Source of the DNA: Lachnospiraceae bacterium
GTDB taxonomy: Bacteria; Bacillota; Clostridia; Lachnospirales; Lachnospiraceae
Reading direction: 5' to 3'
Assembly: GCA_015056765.1 (NCBI GenBank)
Contig: SVFQ01000007.1
Span: forward strand, 1-64,000
Length of the DNA stretch: 64,000 nt
The notes beneath the pieces were generated by a model. That model was given only the letters and a program-made list of their open reading frames with translations, did no database searches and had not been told where the DNA came from. Of the stretch, positions 24,444-32,595 are shown one piece after another. Within the stretch, counting starts at the first letter, position 1, and each line of letters begins with the position of its first letter. The position numbers and the translations under genes were made by a program.

Positions 24444-25088
24444 TTACCAAATAAAATTGGACTTTAGTTGTTCACCGTTATCGATGAGCAAGTCCTGACC
24501 TGTCATGCTTTTATTGATGTTGGTCAGATAATAACAAAGATCCGCAATTTCCTCTGCATCAGCCCAACGATGAAGCAGTGTTTCGTTTAAGCATTGCTCC
24601 ATGAGGGACGCATCCTCCATAATGTGCTGATTCAGTGGAGTATATACACCGCCTGCAGAGATACTGTTGCTGGTTGCACCAAAACCGGCAATTCTCAGGG
24701 CGGTGTTTTTCATATAAGTCACCATACCGCCTTTGCTGGCTGCATATAATGGGAATTCAGCACCATTGCTGGCACTGGAACTTGCCATGAAGAGGATGGA
24801 GTGGATGCCATCATGGATACCGTATTTTTCCGTTACGGCGATGGTGCCTTGCAGATTGATTTCGATTTCACGGCCGCCATCCTGGACGCCGGCGTTATTC
24901 ACCAGCACATCGATTGGCTCTAAGTCAGGCAAGTCCCCTGCAATATCTACCAGCATATGGGTATAGCCTTTGGCTTTGTAATCAGTAGGATTGATATCAA
25001 AGCCGATGACTTCGTGTCCCATCTCAATATATTTCTTTACACATGCAAGGCCGATTCCACGGCTGCTACCTGTCACCAGTATTCTCAC
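24444..25088 (-). CDS. Short-chain dehydrogenase/reductase
   Basis: A 214-residue SDR with the cofactor loop VTGSSRGIGLA, the LVNNAGVQDGG stretch and the catalytic YAASKGG. The Ser of the triad lies in MASSSASNG. It reduces or oxidises a small molecule with NAD(P)H; the substrate is unknown. It converges with the ECF gene, with only 6 bp between stops and no terminator seen. Confidence 0.88.
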   Translation of the reverse strand: MRILVTGSSRGIGLACVKKYIEMGHEVIGFDINPTDYKAKGYTHMLVDIAGDLPDLEPIDVLVNNAGVQDGGREIEINLQGTIAVTEKYGIHDGIHSILFMASSSASNGAEFPLYAASKGGMVTYMKNTALRIAGFGATSNSISAGGVYTPLNQHIMEDASLMEQCLNETLLHRWADAEEIADLCYYLTNINKSMTGQDLLIDNGEQLKSNFIW

Positions 25089-25142
25089 GATTTTCCCTCT
25101 TTTTTAGTTAGATGTTGTCTTGTGTCAAATCTTAGCTGCGTA

Positions 25143-26018
25143 TTAGTTTGTATCCGATTTTAGATTCATTCTCCATCGAAATACTGCTACTCCAATGATA
25201 ATGATATAGCCTACAATGCTCAAAGGTAGCGGCATCTCTCCCAAGAAGAGAAGCCCTAAAATGGCTGCAAAGATTACCTGGGTATAGTCAAATACCGAGA
25301 TTTCCTTGGCCGGCGCGAATTTATAGGCTGTGGTTATAGCAAACTGCCCCAAAGAAGCGCCTACACCAGCCAAAATAAGGCATGTCCACTGATAAGCGGT
25401 CATGGGATGATAGGCAAAAAGCAAATAGGGCAGTGTGACTATGCAGGAAAAGCAAGAGAAGCAGAAGACGATGATAGGAGTCTTCTCGCCCTTCTTTCCC
25501 AGTCTCCGAACAAATACATAAGCTGCTCCGGCACCAAAACCACCATAGAGTCCGATAAGTGCCGGCACGACTTCAGATACCAGACCGGTAGGCCGGATGA
25601 TAAACAAAGCACCGATAAAGGCTACGATGGTGGCACCAATATCTATTTTATTGGGTACTTCCTTCAGTAATGGAATGGATAATAGGATTGCGAAAAAAGG
25701 AGAAAGCTTATTTAGCATGTTGGCGTCTGCAATTCCCAGTCGGTCTATGGCATAAAAATTTCCAATCAAACCGGAAGTGCCAAACAGACACCTAAAAAAG
25801 ATATCTAAGCGATTTCCTTTTACGATTTTCAGTGGAGTTTTCTCTTTGATGAGCACTACAGTAGCCACTATCATAGCTACGAAGTTCCGGAAAAAGGCCT
25901 TCTGCATGGTGGGAATATCACCGGAGATGCGCACAAAAAAGGTCATCAAAGAAAAGCCGAAGGCAGCCAAAAGGATACAAAGGATGCCCTTTGTTTTGTT
26001 GTTTTGTAAAATATTCAT
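25143..26018 (-). CDS. EamA/DMT-family permease
   Basis: About ten hydrophobic segments arranged as two EamA repeats (ILCILLAAFGFSLMTFFVRI; SLGQFAITTAYKFAPAKEIS). The family moves amino acids, nucleotide sugars or other metabolites. The start at 26018 is chosen because GAGG lies 9 nt upstream on this strand; the longer frame to 26063 would include a TATACT -10-like hexamer at about 26045-26050. Confidence 0.82.
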   Translation of the reverse strand: MNILQNNKTKGILCILLAAFGFSLMTFFVRISGDIPTMQKAFFRNFVAMIVATVVLIKEKTPLKIVKGNRLDIFFRCLFGTSGLIGNFYAIDRLGIADANMLNKLSPFFAILLSIPLLKEVPNKIDIGATIVAFIGALFIIRPTGLVSEVVPALIGLYGGFGAGAAYVFVRRLGKKGEKTPIIVFCFSCFSCIVTLPYLLFAYHPMTAYQWTCLILAGVGASLGQFAITTAYKFAPAKEISVFDYTQVIFAAILGLLFLGEMPLPLSIVGYIIIIGVAVFRWRMNLKSDTN

Positions 26019-26163
26019 ACTGTTTTCCTCATATTTGCGTATCAGTATAGCACGGATAGGCATAATTTAGAAGTGTTAAAGCCCGCATTAAACTAAACAT
26101 GACGCTTTTTAGGCCAGTGTGATATAATAGGCTCCTAGAGAATATTTCATTTAGGAGAAAGCG

Positions 26164-26904
26164 ATGTTAGAAATCAAAGATGCAACCTATCAGGTTGAAG
26201 ATGAGGGGAAAATCGTAAATATCATCGATCATCTGAATCTGACAGTACCGGACGGTAAATTTATCGTCATCACTGGACCAAACGGTGGTGGTAAATCCTC
26301 CCTGGCGAAGTTGATTATGGGCGTGAATCCAATCACTTCCGGACAGATTTTGTTAGATGGAGAGGACATTTCCAAAAAGAGTATTACGGAAAGAGCAAAG
26401 ATGGGCCTTAGCTTTGCCTTCCAGGCACCGGTTCATTTTAAAGGAATCAAGGTGGTAGATCTGTTAAGATTGGCGGCCGGAGAGAAGATTTCAGTAGCCA
26501 CAGCGTGCGAATACCTGTCAAAGGTAGGCCTTTGTGCGAAGGACTATGTGAATCGAGAGGTGAATGCTTCTTTGTCCGGTGGTGAGTTAAAGCGTATTGA
26601 AATTGCCACTGTATTGGCACGTAAGACTAAGTATTCTATTTTTGACGAACCGGAAGCCGGCATCGACCTTTGGAGCTTCCAGAATCTGATTCGTGTCTTT
26701 GAGAATATCAGAGAAAGCATGCACGGTACCATTTTGGTGATTTCTCATCAGGAGCGTATCTTAAGTATTGCAGATGAAATCGTAGTCATCGAAGATGGTA
26801 AAGTGAAAAAGCAGGGACCCAAAGACCAGATCCTTCCTGAATTATTAGGCACACCTTCCGCAGCGAAGATGGCCTGTCAGAAATTGGAAGGAGGTGATCA
26901 GTAA
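26164..26904 (+). CDS. sufC: SufC-like ATPase of a minimal SUF/SMS system
   Basis: The 246-residue ABC protein has Walker A GPNGGGKSS, the SufC-type signature LSGGELKRIEIA, Walker B SIFDEPEAGIDLW, and a SufC-like end. SufC is a cytosolic ATPase that works with SufB/SufD scaffolds in iron-sulfur cluster assembly, not a transporter. The partner gene follows with a 1-base overlap and no sufS, sufU or sufE is adjacent. This two-gene form matches the minimal SmsC-SmsB type. TATAAT lies at 26123-26128. Confidence 0.88.
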   Translation: MLEIKDATYQVEDEGKIVNIIDHLNLTVPDGKFIVITGPNGGGKSSLAKLIMGVNPITSGQILLDGEDISKKSITERAKMGLSFAFQAPVHFKGIKVVDLLRLAAGEKISVATACEYLSKVGLCAKDYVNREVNASLSGGELKRIEIATVLARKTKYSIFDEPEAGIDLWSFQNLIRVFENIRESMHGTILVISHQERILSIADEIVVIEDGKVKKQGPKDQILPELLGTPSAAKMACQKLEGGDQ

Positions 26905-27821
26905 TGGATGAAATCCAAAAAAAGATGATTGCTGAGGTTGCTGATCTCCATGAAGTACCGGTAGGTGCTTACAATTTCAGAGTCAATAGTGAATTAGATA
27001 GTCGTAATACGACAGCCAATATCGACATCATTACCAAAACAGATAAACCGGGTATTGATATTAAAATCAAGCCGGGCACCAAAAATGAAAGCGTGCATAT
27101 TCCTGTAGTGATCAGTCAGAGCGGTCTGAAAGAGACTGTATATAATGACTTCTACGTAGGAGAAGATGCGGATGTATTCATCGTAGCCGGTTGTGGTATC
27201 CACAATTGCGGAGACCAGGATTCTCAGCACGATGGCGTACATCGCTTCTTTGTAGGCAAAAACGCCAGAGTAAAATATGTGGAGAAGCACTACGGTGAAG
27301 GAGATGGCAATGGTAAGCGTATCCTGAATCCTGTGACGGAAGTGTATCAGGAAGAGGGAAGCTATGTAGAGATGGAGATGAGCCAGATTAAGGGCGTCGA
27401 TTCCACCATCCGCACCACCAAAGCAGAATTGAAGGATGGGGCTGTATTTAAGGTACATGAGAGCCTCATGACTCATGGCAAGCAGAAAGCTGATAGCTAC
27501 TACACAGTAGAACTAAAAGGAAATGGCTCTAATACAGATGTGGTATCCAGATCTGTGGCCAAGGATGATTCAGAGCAGACCTTTGAAGTGGCAATTGTAG
27601 GTGATGCAGAGTGTCATGGCCATGCAGAGTGTGACGCCATCATTATGGGCAATGCCCACGTGGTAGCAGTGCCAAAGCTGGATGCAAAGAATGTGGACGC
27701 AGCTCTCATTCATGAAGCAGCCATCGGAAAAATTGCGGGAGACCAGCTGATTAAGCTGATGACCCTTGGCCTTACAGAAGAAGAAGCAGAAGAGCAAATC
27801 ATTGCAGGCTTCTTAAGATAA
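26904..27821 (+). CDS. SufB/SufD-like scaffold of minimal SUF/SMS system
   Basis: A 305-residue beta-helix-type protein, shorter than SufB (about 470). It has GCGIHNCGDQDSQHDG with cysteine and histidine candidates for cluster binding. It also has the family-type stretches HVVAVPKLDAKNVDAALIHE and IGKIAGDQLIKLMTLGLTEE. It is the expected partner of the ATPase upstream, coupled through TAATG with GGAAGGAGG. The length and single scaffold suit the minimal SmsB class seen in anaerobes. Confidence 0.86.
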   Translation: MDEIQKKMIAEVADLHEVPVGAYNFRVNSELDSRNTTANIDIITKTDKPGIDIKIKPGTKNESVHIPVVISQSGLKETVYNDFYVGEDADVFIVAGCGIHNCGDQDSQHDGVHRFFVGKNARVKYVEKHYGEGDGNGKRILNPVTEVYQEEGSYVEMEMSQIKGVDSTIRTTKAELKDGAVFKVHESLMTHGKQKADSYYTVELKGNGSNTDVVSRSVAKDDSEQTFEVAIVGDAECHGHAECDAIIMGNAHVVAVPKLDAKNVDAALIHEAAIGKIAGDQLIKLMTLGLTEEEAEEQIIAGFLR

Positions 27822-27859
27822 GAAATAAATAGCTTTGGGATACTCCAAAGAAAGTGGAA

Positions 27860-27886
27860 AGAGACAACCGTGGTTGTCTCTTTTTT
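27860..27886 (+). terminator. Rho-independent terminator
   Basis: AGAGACAACC and GGTTGTCTCT arms around GT, followed by T6. It ends the sufC/sufB-like operon. Confidence 0.9.
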
Positions 27887-27938
27887 CTGTGGGTTTCAGG
27901 CAGCAGGAATCCGGCGTTTGGAAGTATAGGAAATAAAT

Positions 27939-27989
27939 GTTGACAACTCAACAAAAACAAGATAAAATCAAAATCGTTGAGCAATCAAC
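27939..27989 (+). promoter_or_regulatory. Promoter with two identical MarR-type operators
   Basis: GTTGA-CAAC-TCAAC (27939-27952) and GTTGA-GCAA-TCAAC (27976-27989) are two copies of the same 5-4-5 inverted repeat, 37 bp apart. TTGACA (27940-27945), a 17-nt spacer and TAAAAT (27963-27968) form the promoter. The first operator covers the -35 and the second the likely start of transcription. Autoregulation by the MarR protein is expected. Confidence 0.8.
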
Positions 27990-28036
27990 AAAACACGTCT
28001 TGATTCTGAGAACGTATCTTATGAGGTGGAATGATA

Positions 28037-28480
28037 ATGGATAATAGATTTGAACTATTTTCCGGATTAGTAAATAGCGCATACAAGTCTTTACAGAAGT
28101 TAAAGCGCATGAATATGGAGCGATTTGGGTTATCGGGAGCTCATACGAATTGCCTATACAGACTTCTGGAAGCTGAGGATACGGGCCTAAGTCAAAGAGA
28201 CTTGATGGAATTAGAGCAGATGGACAAGGCCCAGGTATCCAGAGTGCTGAAGGATTTGGAGAAGAAAGGGTATGTCACCACAAAGGGGACAGCAGGGTAT
28301 AAGGCAGCTTACGTTCTGACAGAGGATGGAAGGGATATTGCTTTCCAGGTGCGTAAATTGGTGGATACTTACCTGGTTCGAATCGGCGAAAGTATGTCGG
28401 AAGAAAGACGAAAGACGTTTTATGAGGCCTTCGAGCTGGTGGTTGCTGATTTGGAAGCGGCTATACAGGACATGGAGTAG
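28037..28480 (+). CDS. MarR-family regulator
   Basis: A 147-residue winged-helix protein: GLSGAHTNCLYRLLEAEDT, the recognition helix in DKAQVSRVLKDLEKKGYV, the wing, and a C-terminal dimerisation helix. ATG 28037 is 7 nt after AGGTGGA; the earlier ATG 28031 is too close. It is followed by a DegV gene 62 nt later, presumably in one operon behind two matching operators. DegV proteins bind fatty acids, so the regulator may sense a lipid, which is inference. Confidence 0.87.
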   Translation: MDNRFELFSGLVNSAYKSLQKLKRMNMERFGLSGAHTNCLYRLLEAEDTGLSQRDLMELEQMDKAQVSRVLKDLEKKGYVTTKGTAGYKAAYVLTEDGRDIAFQVRKLVDTYLVRIGESMSEERRKTFYEAFELVVADLEAAIQDME

Positions 28481-28542
28481 ATGTCCTTGGCTGAAGGCCG
28501 AAGACACGTTCATGGGGGAATAGAGCAGGAGAGGAGACAGAA

Positions 28543-29385
28543 ATGAACGTATCCATACTAGTGGACAGCGGTAGTGATATCTTACCGGAAGATGCGAAGA
28601 GATTGGGCGTGAAAGTGATTCCACTTAAGACTTATTTTAGTGAGACGGAGTATCTGGATGGTCAGACTCTGGGGCACCAGGAGTTTTTTCAGAAACTACA
28701 GGAGGCTAAGAAACTGCCTACTACCAGTCAGATCAGCCCGGCGGAATATGAGGATGCCTACAAGGAGGGTGAGGGAGAGGTAGTGGTAATCACCATTTCT
28801 TCTAAACTTTCGGGATGCTATCAAAGTGCTTGTATTGCAGCCAACGAGGTGCAGAAGAAAGTCTATGTGGTAGATTCTGAGAATGCCTGCATTGGAGAGC
28901 GACTGGTGGTAGAAGAGGCGGTCCGCATGAGAGATAAGGGCATGAATGCCAGAGAAATCGCGGAGTATTTGAACTTTGCGAAGAAAGAAGTCTGTCTCAT
29001 TGCCCTTCTAGATACCTTGGAGTATCTGAAGAAAGGGGGAAGGATTTCCCCGGCTGTGGCTTTTGCAGGAAATGTGCTATCCATTAAGCCGGTTATCACC
29101 ATCAAGGACGGCGAAATTCAGGTATTAGGAAAAGCCAGAGGCTCTAAGATGGGAAATAATAGACTAATCGAATATGTGAAAACTTGCGGTGGTATCGACT
29201 TTGACAGACCATTTTGCCTTGCATATAGTGGCTTATCAAAGGATATGCTGGAACAGTACATCCACGATAGCAGAGAGCTTTATCCCATGGAACCGGGGGA
29301 CTTACCGGTGAGTTCTATTGGATGCGCGGTGGGAACTCATATCGGCCCAGGTGCTATTGCAGCAGCATTTTTTTCCGGAAAATAA
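28543..29385 (+). CDS. DegV-family fatty-acid-binding protein
   Basis: The 280-residue protein has the DegV sequence start VSILVDSGSDILPEDAKRLG, TSQISPAEYEDAY, KLSGCYQSA, and LKKGGRISPAVAFAGNVLSI. These line the fatty-acid pocket. Such proteins (FakB in other Firmicutes) present exogenous fatty acids to a FakA kinase, which is not in this window. Codes directly after a MarR gene and ends in a terminator. Confidence 0.9.
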   Translation: MNVSILVDSGSDILPEDAKRLGVKVIPLKTYFSETEYLDGQTLGHQEFFQKLQEAKKLPTTSQISPAEYEDAYKEGEGEVVVITISSKLSGCYQSACIAANEVQKKVYVVDSENACIGERLVVEEAVRMRDKGMNAREIAEYLNFAKKEVCLIALLDTLEYLKKGGRISPAVAFAGNVLSIKPVITIKDGEIQVLGKARGSKMGNNRLIEYVKTCGGIDFDRPFCLAYSGLSKDMLEQYIHDSRELYPMEPGDLPVSSIGCAVGTHIGPGAIAAAFFSGK

Positions 29386-29417
29386 AGGCATCATATGTAA
29401 TTATATACAAAAAACTG

Positions 29418-29463
29418 ACTCCATTCTTGGACATTCTGCGTATGTCTAGAATGGAGTTTTTTT
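29418..29463 (+). terminator. Rho-independent terminator
   Basis: ACTCCATTCT and AGAATGGAGT arms with an inner GACAT/ATGTC pair, followed by T7 starting at about 29457. Confidence 0.88.
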
Positions 29464-29471
29464 GGTAAAAT

Positions 29472-29540
29472 GGAAACTATAAAAGGAGTAAACGGTTTCC
29501 TTTAAAACAGTTTTTTGAGGCGGGATGATAAGTGGAAACC
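29472..29540. promoter_or_regulatory. GGAAAC-type inverted repeats ahead of TetR gene
   Basis: GGAAAC (29472-29477), GGTTTCC (29494-29500) and GGAAACC (29534-29540) give two overlapping inverted-repeat arrangements. They are candidate operator half-sites for the TetR protein encoded 27 bp downstream. Confidence 0.35.
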
Positions 29541-29566
29541 AATTTTTGAAATAGGAGAAAGAAAGT

Positions 29567-30154
29567 ATGAAAATCCTAAGAGATGAAGCTGAAGTAGCAA
29601 ACGAAAAGAGACGAGTAATCGAGGGAGCATTGACTGTCTGCCGTAAGAAAGGCCCTAGATTCACCATGGATGATGTGGCTAAAGAAATCGGCATGAGCAA
29701 AAAGACCATCTATCAGATTGTAAAAGATAAAAGCGACCTGCTATATAAGATGATTGACTATGTATTTGACGACATCAAAGACCAAGAAAACGCAGTACTG
29801 GCAGATCCAAACCTGTCTACCATTGAGAAATTAAAAGGAGTTCTTTCCGCTATGCCGGAAAATCTGCGCGGTATCGATTTTACCAGTATGTTTACCGTAA
29901 AGGAAAAATTCCCGGAGTGCCATAAACGTGCGGTAGAACGTATCGAAACCGAGTGGGAGACTACAGTAGACCTTTTGGAAAAAGCTAAAAAAGAAGGTGC
30001 TGTAAGAGATGTAAATATCACAGTATTCAAGCTTATGTATGAAGCTACCATTGAACGTTTCTTACAGGGCGGAGACCTGAAAAAAGGCAAAATCAAATAT
30101 ATCGATGCCTTAAATGAAATGACCGAGATTATGATTAACGGCATTATGAACTAG
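29567..30154 (+). CDS. TetR-family regulator
   Basis: A 195-residue protein with an N-terminal TetR helix-turn-helix (EGALTVCRKKGPRFTMDDVA, then KEIGMSKKTIYQIVKDKSDLL) and a helical ligand-binding domain. It lies 10 nt before the GH2 gene with AGGGAG between them, so it is probably cotranscribed with the galactoside operon. Whether it controls that operon is inference. ATG 29567 follows AGGAGAAAG. Confidence 0.85.
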   Translation: MKILRDEAEVANEKRRVIEGALTVCRKKGPRFTMDDVAKEIGMSKKTIYQIVKDKSDLLYKMIDYVFDDIKDQENAVLADPNLSTIEKLKGVLSAMPENLRGIDFTSMFTVKEKFPECHKRAVERIETEWETTVDLLEKAKKEGAVRDVNITVFKLMYEATIERFLQGGDLKKGKIKYIDALNEMTEIMINGIMN

Positions 30155-30164
30155 GGAGTAACCA

Positions 30165-32588
30165 ATGAATCAAAGAATCTACTTGAATCGCGACTGGCGA
30201 TTCCGAGAGACTTTCCAGGAAGAGGACTGCAACACCCCTATGAGGGATGGGGAAATCGTTCAAATCCCCCATACAGTGAAGGAGACACCGTTTCATTATT
30301 TTGATGAAAGCATATACCAGATGGTGGCTTGCTATCAAAAGGAACTGGATATTCCGGCAGAGTGGAAAGGCAAAGAGCTTCGCCTTACCTTTGAGGCAGT
30401 AGGACATGAAGCAGATGTCTACTTAAATGGTACGCACATTTGCAGCCATCATAATGGTTATAACGCATTTTCTGTATACTTAAATCAAGATTTAAGATAT
30501 GGAGAAAAGAATCTGCTTACCGTAAAAGTGAATTCCAGAGAGGACATCAATCAGCCGCCCTTCGGCTTTGTGATTGATTATATGACCTATGGTGGCATCT
30601 ACAGAGATGTATATTTGGATGTGGTAGAGAAAGCACATATTCAAGATGCCTTCTATATGCCGGAGGTGGAAGATACCATTGATACCGGTTTCATGACCAA
30701 GAATCAGATTAAGAATCTTAGTGTGAAAGGCGCTTTACATACCAAACTTAAACTGCAGATTCCGACAGAACAATATAAAATAACAGACGTTACCATCAGA
30801 CAGACACTGGATGGTAAGGTGATATATGACGGCCAGGTTCCGACAGATGATGTGTTACATGTGGAACTGGCTGATCTTGCTGTTTGGGATATTCTAAGTC
30901 CAAAGCGTTACCTGGTAGAGACCAAACTTTGCTATCAGGGGGAGGAACTGGATTGTCATTCCTTCCTGATCGGCTTCCGCAAGATGGAGTTTAAAAGCGA
31001 AGGCTTTTACCTAAACGGTAGAAAAGTGAAATTAAGAGGCTTAAATCGTCATCAAAGCTATCCTTATGTGGGATATGCCATGCCGGAAAGCATGCAGAGA
31101 TTAGACGCTCAGATTCTGAAAAAGGAACTGGGGCTCAACGCAGTTCGTACTTCTCATTACCCACAGTCGCATTACTTTATCGATGAATGCGATAAGCTTG
31201 GCCTTCTTGTGTTTACAGAATTCCCGGGCTGGCAGCACATCGGGGATGCGGCATGGAAGGATATCGCAGTACACAATGTGCAGGAAATGGTGGAAGAGTA
31301 TCGAAATCATCCATCCATCATGCTTTGGGGTGTCCGTATCAATGAGTCGGTGGACGATGATGCTTTCTATGAACGTACCAATGCCTTAGCGAGAAAGCTT
31401 GACCCCACCAGGCCTACCGGCGGTGTTCGATGCAATGAAAAGATGCATCTATTAGAAGATGTCTATACGTATAACGACTTTAGTCATAACGGTAGCACTC
31501 CCGGGTGCAAACCAAAAGCAAAGGTCACGCCGGATACAAAGAAAGCCTACTTTATTTCCGAATACAACGGACATATGTATCCAACCAAGATGTTTGACTG
31601 GGAAGAGCACCGTATGGAGCACACCCTGAGACATGCCAGAGTTTTAAATGAGGTGGCTTTACAAAAAGACATAGCAGGAAGCTTTGGCTGGTGTATGTTT
31701 GACTACAATACCCACAAGGATTTCGGCAGCGGTGACCGTATCTGCTATCACGGTGTGATGGACATGTTCCGAAATCCGAAGATGGCGGCAGCAATCTACG
31801 CTGCACAAAGCGATGAAGAAGCCGTACTGGAAGTCACCAGTTCTATGGATATCGGAGAGCATCCGGCATCTGTCAGAGGGGAAACCTATATGATTACCAA
31901 TGCTGACAGCGTCCGGATGTACAAGAATGATCAGTTTATCAAGGAATACAAACCAGACAAGGAGCTGTTTCCGGGATTATCCCATCCACCTATGGTGGTA
32001 GATGACTACATCGGGGATGCCATGAAGGAAGGAGAAGGATATTCCGATCATGTGAATACCTTGGTGAAGACCTGCCTGAATGAAACAGCCATTCACGGGT
32101 ATCGTATTTCTGCAAAGGTGGCAAGTGCTGCTGCCAGACTGGTATTATTCCATCGTTTTAAGTGGCAGGATGCGGTAAATCTGTTTCAGAAGTATGTAGG
32201 AGACTGGGGCGGAAGTGCCAAAGTCTACAAGTTTGAAGCAGTGAAAAACGGGGAAGTGGTGAAGACAGTTGTAAAGGCAGCTGAGACAAAAGTATGCCTG
32301 AAAGCAAAGGTATCTCATCACAACTTGCAGGAAAAAACTTCTTATGATGTGGCTGCAGTGAGAATTGTGGCAGAAGATGAGTGGGGCAATCAATTACCGT
32401 TCTACGGAGAAGCCTTAAGGGTAACGGTAGATGGGCCACTGGATATCATAGGACCAAAGACCACCGTATTTAGAGGTGGTGCTACAGGATTTTACCTGCG
32501 AACAAAAGGTGTAGAAGGGAAAGCAACTGTGACATGCGAAGCAGAAAATGCAGAGCCTGTGACGTTGCAGTTTGAAGTAGAAAGTTAG
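30165..32588 (+). CDS. GH2 glycoside hydrolase (beta-galactosidase type)
   Basis: The 807-residue protein has a sugar-binding domain (about 1-170), Ig-like domain, a TIM barrel, and a C-terminal region with Ig-like (DUF4982-type) domains. The acid/base is Glu about 394 in GVRINES and the nucleophile Glu about 466 in ISEYNGHM. The LRGLNRHQSYPYVGYAMPES stretch is typical of GH2. No signal peptide is visible, so it acts inside the cell. Beta-galactosidase is the most likely activity, given the adjacent alpha-galactosidase and GPH symporter; beta-glucuronidase or other GH2 activities remain possible. Confidence 0.88.
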   Translation: MNQRIYLNRDWRFRETFQEEDCNTPMRDGEIVQIPHTVKETPFHYFDESIYQMVACYQKELDIPAEWKGKELRLTFEAVGHEADVYLNGTHICSHHNGYNAFSVYLNQDLRYGEKNLLTVKVNSREDINQPPFGFVIDYMTYGGIYRDVYLDVVEKAHIQDAFYMPEVEDTIDTGFMTKNQIKNLSVKGALHTKLKLQIPTEQYKITDVTIRQTLDGKVIYDGQVPTDDVLHVELADLAVWDILSPKRYLVETKLCYQGEELDCHSFLIGFRKMEFKSEGFYLNGRKVKLRGLNRHQSYPYVGYAMPESMQRLDAQILKKELGLNAVRTSHYPQSHYFIDECDKLGLLVFTEFPGWQHIGDAAWKDIAVHNVQEMVEEYRNHPSIMLWGVRINESVDDDAFYERTNALARKLDPTRPTGGVRCNEKMHLLEDVYTYNDFSHNGSTPGCKPKAKVTPDTKKAYFISEYNGHMYPTKMFDWEEHRMEHTLRHARVLNEVALQKDIAGSFGWCMFDYNTHKDFGSGDRICYHGVMDMFRNPKMAAAIYAAQSDEEAVLEVTSSMDIGEHPASVRGETYMITNADSVRMYKNDQFIKEYKPDKELFPGLSHPPMVVDDYIGDAMKEGEGYSDHVNTLVKTCLNETAIHGYRISAKVASAAARLVLFHRFKWQDAVNLFQKYVGDWGGSAKVYKFEAVKNGEVVKTVVKAAETKVCLKAKVSHHNLQEKTSYDVAAVRIVAEDEWGNQLPFYGEALRVTVDGPLDIIGPKTTVFRGGATGFYLRTKGVEGKATVTCEAENAEPVTLQFEVES

Positions 32589-32595
32589 GTGTAAC

